From positions 1 to 12,628 of the forward strand of contig DASYMJ010000354.1 in assembly GCA_036009105.1 (NCBI GenBank): a stretch of DNA of 12,628 bases. Reading direction: 5' to 3'. The stretch comes from JAFAVZ01 sp036009105 (GTDB lineage Bacteria > Acidobacteriota > Thermoanaerobaculia > Gp7-AA8). The translations under genes and the position numbers were made by a program. A model generated the notes under the pieces. The model was not told the origin of the DNA. It saw only the letters and a list, made by a program, of their open reading frames with translations, and did not search any database. Shown here one piece after another: positions 1-6,015 of the stretch; the stretch's first letter is position 1; the number at the start of each line of letters is the position of its first letter.

Positions 1-1
1 C

Positions 2-127
2 TCCTCGAACTGCGTGCTGCTGCAGATCATCTTCCCCGGCCAGACCCAGCTGCTCGATCTCGCCCCCCTGGCTGGCGGGCCGGTGAAGGTGTGGTACGAG
101 ATCCCGCTGCGGGCGGAGCGCGTCTGA
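2..127 (+). CDS. 3' end of an unidentified protein (partial)
   Basis: This is an open frame entering from the left edge and ending at TGA 125-127. The 41 visible residues end in a hydrophobic, strand-like stretch (VKVWYEIPLRAERV) that looks like real protein: it mixes aromatic, charged and hydrophobic residues and is not the Arg/Ala/Gly-rich text typical of GC-rich shadow frames. The stop shares its A with the ATG of the next gene (TGATG), which supports the frame and implies co-transcription and coupled translation with the RidA-like gene. I do not recognise the family from this fragment. The start lies outside the window. Confidence 0.6.
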   Translation, partial: SSNCVLLQIIFPGQTQLLDLAPLAGGPVKVWYEIPLRAERV

Positions 128-528
128 TGCCGAACAAGATCCGCATCGCCACGAACGCCGCGCCGCCTTCCATCGGCACGCACTCCCAGGCCGTGCGCAC
201 CGGCGACCTGGTGTTCGTCACGGCGCAGACGGGGCGCGATCCGGCCACCGGCAAGCTGGCCGACGATCTCGACTCGCAGACCCGGCAGATGCTGGCCAAT
301 GTGGATGCCATCCTCAACGCCGCCGGCTGCACGCCGGCGGACATCGTGAAGGTCACGCTGCTGATGGCGGACATCAAGGACTTCAAGGCCATCGATGTTT
401 TGTACGCGGCGTGGCTGCCGGGGATGGGCGTGACCGCGCTGCCCGCGCGCACCGCGTTCCAGGCCGCCGCGCTGCCGGCCGGCGCGCGGGTCATGCTCGA
501 GGTGGTGGCGGCATACCCGAGCCCGTAG
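127..528 (+). CDS. RidA/YjgF/UK114-fold protein, divergent active site
   Basis: This 133-residue protein has the usual length and layout of the Rid superfamily, trimeric proteins whose best-known members hydrolyse reactive 2-aminoacrylate-type enamines and imines in the cytosol. The N-terminal pattern (SIGTHSQAV, residues 15-23) and the C-terminal block PARTAFQAAALP (106-117) followed by LEVVA (124-128) align without gaps to E. coli RidA. The substrate-binding Arg105 is kept as Arg108. The positions of Tyr17, Ser30 and Glu120 appear as His19, Thr32 and Met123. Classical enamine deaminase activity is therefore uncertain, and this may be one of the Rid1-7 subfamilies. The ATG at 127 is chosen because it overlaps the upstream TGA; an in-frame GTG at 91 would only add residues encoded inside the previous gene. 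The GT4 gene follows after 4 bases. Such proteins occur beside many pathways, so context does not fix a substrate. Confidence 0.85.
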   Translation: MPNKIRIATNAAPPSIGTHSQAVRTGDLVFVTAQTGRDPATGKLADDLDSQTRQMLANVDAILNAAGCTPADIVKVTLLMADIKDFKAIDVLYAAWLPGMGVTALPARTAFQAAALPAGARVMLEVVAAYPSP

Positions 529-532
529 CGCC

Positions 533-1624
533 ATGCGCATCACCATGGTGATCGGCAACCTGGGCGGCGGCGGGGCGGAGCGCGTCTGCGCGAACCTGGC
601 CAACGCGTGGGCGGCTTCCGGCCGGGACGTGACGCTGCTGACCGCGCTGCCCGGAGCGTGCGTCTACCAGGTCGATCCGCGCGTGCAGTGGCGCCGCCTC
701 GACCGCGGCGGCGAGATTACCCCCCGCTCGCTGGCGCCGGTGCTCCGCGTGCTGCGGGCCGACCGCTGCACGAACCTGCGGTTCCAGGCCGGGCTGCTCA
801 CCCTGCTGCGCGACGCGATCCTGGCCACGGAGCCGGACGTGGTGATCTCCCACCTGACCATGACCAACATCCGTGTGCTCGCCGCGATGCAGGAGACCGG
901 CATCCCGGTCATCGCCTGCGAGCACACCGACGTCACCCGGGTGCCGATGGGTGGGTGGGGGGCGGAGCGGACGGCGTTGTACCGGCGGGCGCGGACCGTG
1001 GTGGCGACGCATGAGGTCTGCGCGGGATGGCTGGCCCGGCATGGCGCCCGCGCCGTGGCCATTCCCAACCCGCTGTTGCCGCCGGTTGGGACGTTCCCCG
1101 GCCGGCGGGCGGGACGCCCGCGCGCCGTGATGCTGACCAGGCTCGCCGCGGAGAAGCGGCCGGGGATGGCCGTGCGCGCCTTCGCGAGGACGGAGTTGCG
1201 CGATTGGGAGCTGCACATCCACGGCGACGGGCCGCTGCGCGCGCAGACCGAGCGGCTCATCGAAGAGTGGGCGCCGGGACGCGTCCTGCTCCATCCGTTC
1301 AGCAGCGAGCCGTACCGCATCCTGCGCGAGGCCGATCTCTTCGTCTCCGCCTCCATGGTGGAAGGCTTCGGCAACGCCATCTGGGAAGCGCTCGCCTGCG
1401 CCGTGCCGGTGGTGGCCATGGACTGCGGCGCGTCGGTCCGCTCGCTGGTGCGCCACGGCCTCGACGGGCTCCTGGTCCGCCCCGACACCACGACCGCGCT
1501 GATGGAGGCGCTCGCCTCGCTGATGAGCGATGATGCGCGCCGCGCGCAATTGCAGCCGTCGGTCGTGGAGCGCTTTCCGTTCCAGGCCGCCATGGCGAAG
1601 TGGGAGGAAGTGCTTGCCGCCTGA
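533..1624 (+). CDS. GT4-like glycosyltransferase (GT-B fold)
   Basis: This 363-residue protein is of normal length for a retaining GT-B transferase, which moves a sugar from a nucleotide donor onto a growing glycan or lipid-linked acceptor at the cytoplasmic face of the membrane. The N-terminal Rossmann domain opens with RITMVIGNLGGGGAERV (residues 2-18), the acceptor-side glycine loop typical of the family. The C-terminal donor domain begins near residue 197 with MLTRLAAEKRP, in which Arg203 and Lys208 are the expected diphosphate contacts. It carries an EX7E motif, Glu277 to Glu285, within VEGFGNAIWEALACAVPVV. There is no signal peptide or membrane segment. The ATG lies 4 bases after the RidA-like stop with no clear Shine-Dalgarno sequence, so expression probably depends on readthrough from upstream. 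Donor and acceptor cannot be read from sequence. The family call is firm; the pathway (surface polysaccharide or glycoconjugate) is inferred from neighbours. Confidence 0.92.
   Translation: MRITMVIGNLGGGGAERVCANLANAWAASGRDVTLLTALPGACVYQVDPRVQWRRLDRGGEITPRSLAPVLRVLRADRCTNLRFQAGLLTLLRDAILATEPDVVISHLTMTNIRVLAAMQETGIPVIACEHTDVTRVPMGGWGAERTALYRRARTVVATHEVCAGWLARHGARAVAIPNPLLPPVGTFPGRRAGRPRAVMLTRLAAEKRPGMAVRAFARTELRDWELHIHGDGPLRAQTERLIEEWAPGRVLLHPFSSEPYRILREADLFVSASMVEGFGNAIWEALACAVPVVAMDCGASVRSLVRHGLDGLLVRPDTTTALMEALASLMSDDARRAQLQPSVVERFPFQAAMAKWEEVLAA
1602..1610 (+). promoter_or_regulatory. Shine-Dalgarno deciding the TTG start of the DXD glycosyltransferase
   Basis: The sequence GGGAGGAAG lies inside the last codons of the GT4 gene. 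Its GGAGG core (1603-1607) sits 6 bases before TTG 1614-1616. This is ideal spacing and supports TTG 1614 over the in-frame ATG at 1530, which lies deep inside the GT4 gene. Confidence 0.7.
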
Positions 1625-2318
1625 TCTCATCCAGACGCTCTGGATCGGCCCCCGCCTCTCCACCATGGAGCGGCTCTCCATCCAGTCCTTCCTCCGTCAC
1701 GGCCACCAGGTCCACCTCTACACCTACGGCGAGGTGGACGGCGTGCCGGCCGGCACCGTCCTCCGCGACGGCCGGGAGATCCTCCCCGCCGAGCGGATCT
1801 TCGTCTATCGCGAGCAGAACTCCGTCTCCGGCTTCTCCAACTTCTTCCGTTACAAGCTGCTGCTCGAGCGCGGCGGGTGGTGGGTGGACACGGACATGAT
1901 CTGCCTCCGCCCGTTCGCCTTCGAGGGCGAGCATGTCTTCGGCAGCGAGCTCTCCAAAGGCGTGCCTCACGTGAACAGCGGCGCGATCAAGGCGCCGCCC
2001 GGCAGCGAGGCGATGGCCTTCGCCTGGGAGAGCTGCAACTCCAAAGACCCGCGGTCGCTCCGCTGGGGCGAGACCGGCCCGAAGCTGATGCTGGAAGTGG
2101 TGGAGCGCTTCGCCCTGCAGCACGCCGTGCAGCCCCCCGACGTCTTCTGCCCCATCCCCTACACCGAGTGGCACCGCCTCCTCGACCCCCATCCCCCCGC
2201 CCTCCCCGCGGCGTCCGTCGCCATCCATCTCTGGAACGAGATGTGGCGCCGGAGCGGGGTGGACAAGGACGCGGAGTTCGAGGGGGGGTGTTTGTACGAG
2301 CAGCTGAAGAGGATGTAG
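1614..2318 (+). CDS. DXD-motif glycosyltransferase (GT32/capsule-type, GT-A)
   Basis: With a TTG start this is a 234-residue protein. Residues 74-100 carry the signature of sugar transferases with a DXD motif: FSNFFRYKLLLERGG followed by WWVDTDM, where Asp92-Thr-Asp94 is the expected metal/nucleotide-sugar site. The C-terminal HLWNEMWRRSG (205-215) matches the conserved HxWxxxW-like end seen in this group and in the related alpha-1,4-GT C-terminal region. The N-terminus IQTLWIGPRLSTMERLSIQSFL (6-27) is the usual first strand and helix of the family, so little protein can be missing before residue 1. An ATG at 1530 would prepend about 28 Arg/Ser-rich residues that are out-of-frame text from the GT4 gene, and is rejected. 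The gene overlaps the GT4 stop by 11 bases, so the two are co-translated. Its likely role is adding a sugar to the same glycan. Donor and acceptor are unknown. Confidence 0.88.
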   Translation: MPPDLIQTLWIGPRLSTMERLSIQSFLRHGHQVHLYTYGEVDGVPAGTVLRDGREILPAERIFVYREQNSVSGFSNFFRYKLLLERGGWWVDTDMICLRPFAFEGEHVFGSELSKGVPHVNSGAIKAPPGSEAMAFAWESCNSKDPRSLRWGETGPKLMLEVVERFALQHAVQPPDVFCPIPYTEWHRLLDPHPPALPAASVAIHLWNEMWRRSGVDKDAEFEGGCLYEQLKRM

Positions 2319-2338
2319 TTGTCAGTTGTCGACAACTA
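2316..2338. repeat. Heptamer-based palindrome between convergent stop codons
   Basis: Two direct copies of AGTTGTC (2317-2323 and 2324-2330) are followed by their inverse GACAACT (2331-2337). The central 14 bases (2324-2337) form a perfect palindrome. An 8-base stem, TAGTTGTC/GACAACTA, encloses both genes' stop codons: TAG 2316-2318 on + and TAG as CTA 2336-2338 on -. It could act as a weak two-way terminator, but there is no T-tract. It may equally be a remnant of a dispersed heptamer repeat. Confidence 0.5.
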
Positions 2339-4486
2339 TCGAAACAAATACCCCATCCTCCGCAAAAACTTCGCCTGCCGGGTCACCGTGAACACGTGCT
2401 CCTCGGCGATCTCGGGGTTGTAGCCGCGGCCCGCGAGCAGCTCGCGGCTGGCCGCTTTCCATGCCTCGCGGGCGGAGCGGAGTTTGGGTATCTGCAGGTA
2501 CGAGCTCACCAGCTCGTCCCAGTGGGTGAGCTTCTCGATGAACGGCGCGCGGAACATCCGGTTCAGCTCCGGGTTGGTGCGCATCGCCTGGTGCGTGGCG
2601 CGGTAGGCGTCCTTCAGCGCGACGCGGAACGCCGTCACGCCGCGCCGCGCGGTGCCGGGGCCGACGCGGTAGATCGACTTCAGATACGAATGCGCGCCGC
2701 GCACTTTGTTGCGTCCGTTGAACACGCCGCCCAGCACGTACTTGGCGTCCTTGGCCGCGTTGTTCACCGAGTTCTTCGGCCGGAACGTATTCGTGGCCAC
2801 CGAGCCGAAGGAGAGCGAGTCGTGGTCCATGAACACGATGCGCGGCTGCCATTCGCCGTCGCACCACACCATGCGCAGCCCGGCGTTGCGGGCCACGAAC
2901 GACTCACCGAGGGTGTGGCCGCGGATGGCCAGGAGCGTGCCCCAGAAGCGGCCGAACTGCTCCATCACCGAGACGTAATTGCGGTTCGCCCGGGAGCGGT
3001 TGGCCGGCACGCGGTAGGCGGCGGCGATGTACTGCTCGTGCGAGCGCCACGGCGTGCGCGGCGGCTCGTACGCGCCGAGGAGCTCGTCGAGGAGCTCGTC
3101 CGCGAAGCGGCGGTCGGCGTCCCCGTCGTGCTCCACCTTCAGCCCTTCCCGGAAGTAGCGGTCGGGGCCCTTGCGCAGAAGGTACTTTTCCAGGCGGTCG
3201 AGGCGATAGGACGTCGTGCCGAGCTGGATGGCCTGGGCCGGTTTCACCCGGCCCAGAAAGTCGACGGTCAGGGCCAGCTCGCTGGGGTGCTTGGCCAGCG
3301 GCTCCTTCAGATAGTCGGCCAGCGTCTTCACCACGTGGCGCATGTTCCAGCGCATGTCGTCGTACCACTGGCCGAAGACGCGGCGCGCGGTGAAGTAGTC
3401 GAGCACGTCCGCCGTGCCGCCGTCCGCGGTGGGGATGGTGTAGATGGTGGAGAGGTAGAGCGTGCGCGACATCGAGGCGTCGAAGCCGTGCACCTCCCGG
3501 AAGACGCGGGAGAAGAACGCGGAGTTCTCCGCCTCGAAGGTGAGCAGCTGCAGCATGGCGCCGCCGTCGAGGTGATGGGAGCTGGGGACGATGTAGTTCC
3601 CCCGCGCCCAGACCACGTCCAGCGGCAGCTGGTTCGGCCGGCCGGCGCGCTTGATCTCGAATTCGTGGCTGCTGCCGGGCGGCTTGACCGTCATCACCAC
3701 CGTGCCGAGGGGAAACTCGACGAGGGAGTTGAGGTTCGACGGCGTGCTGTATGCGGCCCAGCGGATCACCGAGTCGCGGCCGAGGTGCTCGGCGATGGCC
3801 CGCTCCAGGCGGGGGAGGTTCTCGATGGCCCGTTTCGACTCGCCGTGGAACTGGCCGTGGCGGCCGGGATCGGGCCGGCCGGCGGAGCGGCGGACGAAGC
3901 GCTCCATCCGCTCGATGGTCTCCTCGACGGTGAAGAGATAGCGGGCGAAGGTGAGCCGGCATTCGCGGCCGGCGGCGTGGAGAAAATCGCGCAGCGGCCG
4001 GTCATGGACACGGCCGGCCAGGGGGAGGCGGTGGATGCGCGCGAAGCGGGAGAGGCGTCGCCAGAGCTGCGTCTCCACCGACTCGCGGTTGTTGTAGCCC
4101 TCGCGGGCCAGCTCCGCCTTGTCGATCATCCGGAAGCGGGCGGTCCAGAAGCGGCGCTCCTTCCTGTCCGTGACGCGCGCCAGCGCGGTCTCCAGCAGCA
4201 GCGCGGCGAGGCGGCGCAACGGCCAGCGCAGGGCGGCGTCGCGCGCGTGCGCCTCGAGCTGCAGCGCCTGCTCGCGGGAGTAGGACGGGTCGCGGACCAG
4301 CGCGGCGAGGAGGGGGGCGAAGAGGACGGCATCCTCGCCGCCGTACTCGCGCAGCAGCCGCTCCATTCTGCGCAGTTGCAGCCGGAGCCGCTCCAGCCGC
4401 CGCGGAATGGGTTGCCGCGCGAGGCTGCGCTCGGAGGCGCGCCGGGTGGGGCGCGCCTCCTCCGGCGCGGGGGCCGTGTCGAACAT
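2336..4486 (-). CDS. Unrecognised 716-residue protein, possibly a divergent kinase-fold enzyme
   Basis: I do not recognise the family. The protein is soluble, without signal peptide or clear membrane segments. Residues 1-200 are Arg/Leu-rich and helical. Residues 258-282 look like a beta hairpin with a Gly/Pro/Ser turn (GTVVMTVKPPGSSHEFEIKR), giving Lys279 as a candidate nucleotide-binding lysine. Next come a helix with Glu318/Glu320 (about 309-333), a strand and hinge-like segment (342-371), and about 150 residues of largely helical text. A loop GHTLGESFVAR (523-533) is then followed by strand RIVFMDHDSLSF (549-560) with a DxD, Asp554/Asp556. This order recalls protein-kinase-like folds (APH, LanM dehydratase domains), but the usual catalytic Asp and Asn of the loop are not evident, so the assignment is weak. 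The start codon shares one base with the stop of the repeat-protein gene (TGATG), implying obligate co-expression. The ordinary aromatic and charged composition shows that this strand, not the long opposite frame, is coding. Confidence 0.8.
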   Translation of the reverse strand: MFDTAPAPEEARPTRRASERSLARQPIPRRLERLRLQLRRMERLLREYGGEDAVLFAPLLAALVRDPSYSREQALQLEAHARDAALRWPLRRLAALLLETALARVTDRKERRFWTARFRMIDKAELAREGYNNRESVETQLWRRLSRFARIHRLPLAGRVHDRPLRDFLHAAGRECRLTFARYLFTVEETIERMERFVRRSAGRPDPGRHGQFHGESKRAIENLPRLERAIAEHLGRDSVIRWAAYSTPSNLNSLVEFPLGTVVMTVKPPGSSHEFEIKRAGRPNQLPLDVVWARGNYIVPSSHHLDGGAMLQLLTFEAENSAFFSRVFREVHGFDASMSRTLYLSTIYTIPTADGGTADVLDYFTARRVFGQWYDDMRWNMRHVVKTLADYLKEPLAKHPSELALTVDFLGRVKPAQAIQLGTTSYRLDRLEKYLLRKGPDRYFREGLKVEHDGDADRRFADELLDELLGAYEPPRTPWRSHEQYIAAAYRVPANRSRANRNYVSVMEQFGRFWGTLLAIRGHTLGESFVARNAGLRMVWCDGEWQPRIVFMDHDSLSFGSVATNTFRPKNSVNNAAKDAKYVLGGVFNGRNKVRGAHSYLKSIYRVGPGTARRGVTAFRVALKDAYRATHQAMRTNPELNRMFRAPFIEKLTHWDELVSSYLQIPKLRSAREAWKAASRELLAGRGYNPEIAEEHVFTVTRQAKFLRRMGYLFR

Positions 4487-5142
4487 CAGCGACGCTTGTT
4501 GCCGCCGGCGCCCGGTTTGCCGCCGCCCTTGGTAGAGCCGCTGGTGGAGCCGCCGCCGCCCTTGGTGCCGCCGCCCGGCTTGCCGCCGCCTTTGGTGCCG
4601 CCGGTATTGGGTTTGCCGCCACCCTTGGTGCCGCCAGTGGTCCCGCCGGTGTTCGGTTTGCCGCCGCCTTTGGTGCCGCCCTTGGTGCCGCCGGTGTTCG
4701 GCTTGCCGCCGCCCTTGGTAGAGCCGCCGCCTTTGGTGCCGCCGCCCGGCTTGCCGCCCTTGGTGCCGCCGGTGCTGGTGCCACCCTTACCGGTGCCACC
4801 CTTGCCGCCTTTGCCACCCTTGTTGCCGCCTTTGCCCTTCTTGCCGTACGTCGGGCCGCCGGGGCCGCCGAACATCTTCTTGTCCGATTTGCCCTTCTTG
4901 CCCTTCTTCGGAATCTTCTTCTTCACCGGGCCGGGGCCGACGACGCCCGTGAGGGCGATCAGCAACTGCCGCGCCGCGACGATGCCGAGGGTCACGGCCA
5001 CGTTCGCGCCGGAGCCTTTGGCGTTGCCGGTCGCAACCGATGTCTCCTTGGCGACCGCTTTTTCGAGGATGAACGTCACGGAGCTGTCGCCACCCCCGCC
5101 CCCGCCACCCTTCCCTTTGCCTTTACCCTTGCCTGTGGCCAT
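4486..5142 (-). CDS. Gly/Lys/Thr-rich low-complexity repeat protein
   Basis: This 218-residue protein falls into four parts. Residues 1-18 are a GKGKG run and poly-Gly. Residues 19-70 form the only ordinary segment (SVTFILEKAVAKET..., then hydrophobic VAVTLGIVAARQLLIALTGVVG, 48-69), perhaps an amphipathic helix or marginal membrane anchor. Residues 74-120 are Lys/Gly-rich (KKKIPKKGKKGK). Residues 121-218 are Thr-Lys-Gly-Gly repeats with Pro and Asn, ending NKRR. It has no Cys, very few acidic residues and a strongly basic charge. No signal peptide is visible. It is not collagen, since there is no Gly-X-Y triplet phase. The ATG is preceded by AAGGAGGG at 5-base spacing. It lies between a GT2 gene (66-base gap) and the 716-residue gene (one-base overlap). 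The many evenly spaced Thr residues could be modification sites, but that is inference. Function is unknown; alternatives include a polyanion-binding or cell-wall-associated structural protein. Confidence 0.82.
   Translation of the reverse strand: MATGKGKGKGKGGGGGGGDSSVTFILEKAVAKETSVATGNAKGSGANVAVTLGIVAARQLLIALTGVVGPGPVKKKIPKKGKKGKSDKKMFGGPGGPTYGKKGKGGNKGGKGGKGGTGKGGTSTGGTKGGKPGGGTKGGGSTKGGGKPNTGGTKGGTKGGGKPNTGGTTGGTKGGGKPNTGGTKGGGKPGGGTKGGGGSTSGSTKGGGKPGAGGNKRR
4585..4719 (-). repeat. Three tandem 45-bp (15-codon) repeats inside the repeat-protein gene
   Basis: Residues 142-156, 157-171 and 172-186 of the repeat protein are consecutive copies of TKGGGKPNTGGTKGG; the second copy reads TTGG at its end. 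Copies 1 and 3 encode identical peptides yet differ at five codon third positions. The array is therefore old enough to have drifted while the peptide was kept. Less regular TKGG and KPG units extend on both sides, about 4495-4770. Confidence 0.88.
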
Positions 5143-5147
5143 GGATG

Positions 5148-5155
5148 CCCTCCTT
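5148..5155 (-). promoter_or_regulatory. Shine-Dalgarno of the repeat-protein gene
   Basis: Read on the minus strand, AAGGAGGG ends 5 bases before ATG 5142-5140. It is one of the strongest ribosome sites in the window. It suggests that the repeat protein is translated efficiently and independently of the GT2 gene, while the 716-residue protein relies on coupling. Confidence 0.72.
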
Positions 5156-5208
5156 CCCTATGGATGGTCCCTTTGCCTTCAAGACGCGCGTCGGCGTCCC
5201 GTTGTGAC

Positions 5209-5988
5209 TCAGACGAAAGACTCGGCGGCGACGCCGCTTTCCACGATCGGCCGCTCGCGCACCACTTTCGCCGCCAGCGGCGCATAAGGCCGCCGCGCGC
5301 GAAGGTCCGCCGCATTGCGCAGCCCTTCATTCTTCAGCCGCCGCTTCGGATCGTGATGGCTGAACCGGTTGTAGAACATGAGCGGCTCGGCGATGTGCCG
5401 CGCCCGGCGGGTGGTGGCCATCTCCAGCATCGGCAGCATGCAGGCCAGATCCTCCGCCACCCGGAAGTAGCGCCCGTTGCGGTCGCGCAGGTCGGCCTCG
5501 TCGATCTGCTCGAAGAGCCAGCGCTTCCAGGTGCGGATGGCGGTGCCGAGCCACGGCTCCTTACGAAAGTCGGCGCCGGGCTGATAGGGGGGCAGCGGAC
5601 CGCGGCGGCGCGGATCGTCGCTGATCCAGCTGCCGTACGTCACCCAGCAGTCTTCGTCCGCATGCGCCGCGGCGATCAGCTCCAGCGCGCGGTCGTCGAG
5701 CAGGCGGTCGTCGCCGTCCAGGATGACGATCACGTCGTCCGGATCGGCGTGGCTGCGGCGGATGGCGCGCACCACGTTCTCCATCGGGTAGAGGCGGCGC
5801 CGGTTGCGGGTGACCACGATCCGCTCGTCATCGCCCTTCGCCTCCAGGGCGCGCTCGTACGTCGCGTCGCCCCGGCGGTCGACCGTCACGATGGCCTGCC
5901 AGTCGGTGTGGGTCTGGCCCCGCACCGAAGCGAGGCAGGGGCCGATCAGCTCCTCGCACAGCCCGCAGTTGATGACGATCTTGAGCAA
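5209..5988 (-). CDS. GT2-like glycosyltransferase (GT-A fold)
   Basis: Taken from TTG 5988, this is a 259-residue GT-A transferase. The first strand KIVINCGLCEELIGPCLASV (residues 3-22) is the standard GT2 opening, with GQTHTDWQAIVTVD (24-37) as the second strand. The metal/donor motif DGDD lies at 91-94 after DDVIVIL, and a probable catalytic-base pair, Glu179-Asp180 in VAEDLACML, lies where GT2 enzymes carry their ED. There is no membrane segment, so it is a cytosolic or peripheral enzyme. The first ATG, at 6108, would add 40 residues encoded inside the intergenic palindrome, with no family similarity, so it is rejected. It is the first gene of a minus-strand unit with the repeat protein and the 716-residue protein. 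Its acceptor could be a surface glycan, as for the GTs in 533-2318, or the Thr-rich repeat protein. The sequence does not decide. Confidence 0.88.
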   Translation of the reverse strand: MLKIVINCGLCEELIGPCLASVRGQTHTDWQAIVTVDRRGDATYERALEAKGDDERIVVTRNRRRLYPMENVVRAIRRSHADPDDVIVILDGDDRLLDDRALELIAAAHADEDCWVTYGSWISDDPRRRGPLPPYQPGADFRKEPWLGTAIRTWKRWLFEQIDEADLRDRNGRYFRVAEDLACMLPMLEMATTRRARHIAEPLMFYNRFSHHDPKRRLKNEGLRNAADLRARRPYAPLAAKVVRERPIVESGVAAESFV

Positions 5989-5994
5989 GAGAGA

Positions 5995-6015
5995 CGTCTT
6001 CCCTCTGAGAAGACG
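5995..6015. promoter_or_regulatory. Small hairpin in the leader of the GT2 gene
   Basis: CGTCTTC (5995-6001) and GAAGACG (6009-6015) can pair around a 7-base loop. On the minus strand the loop and adjoining stem hold the Shine-Dalgarno-like AGAGGGAAG, about 10 bases before the TTG start, so folding could limit GT2 translation. The stem is short and this is only a possibility. Confidence 0.3.

Noticed and set aside
491..1681. 396-codon minus-strand open frame opposite the GT4 gene
   Set aside because: Its composition is Arg/His/Gly-rich shadow text. The plus strand encodes an intact GT-B enzyme with EX7E.
4495..4842. CRISPR-like array
   Set aside because: The repeats are in-frame, contiguous 45-bp coding units without unique spacers, so this is a protein repeat.
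4486..5142. Lanthipeptide precursor with a LanM-type partner
   Set aside because: The repeat protein has no Cys, so lanthionine rings cannot form. The partner lacks visible LanM zinc-cyclase motifs.
4486..5142. Collagen-like protein
   Set aside because: Gly does not fall at every third residue in a sustained Gly-X-Y phase.
1877..5287. 1136-codon plus-strand open frame with a striking Pro/Leu/Val repeat (PPLVPP)
   Set aside because: It overlaps the DXD glycosyltransferase in another frame and is the mirror of the Gly/Lys repeat gene and the 716-codon gene. The minus-strand genes have a strong ribosome site, a TGATG junction and ordinary protein composition.
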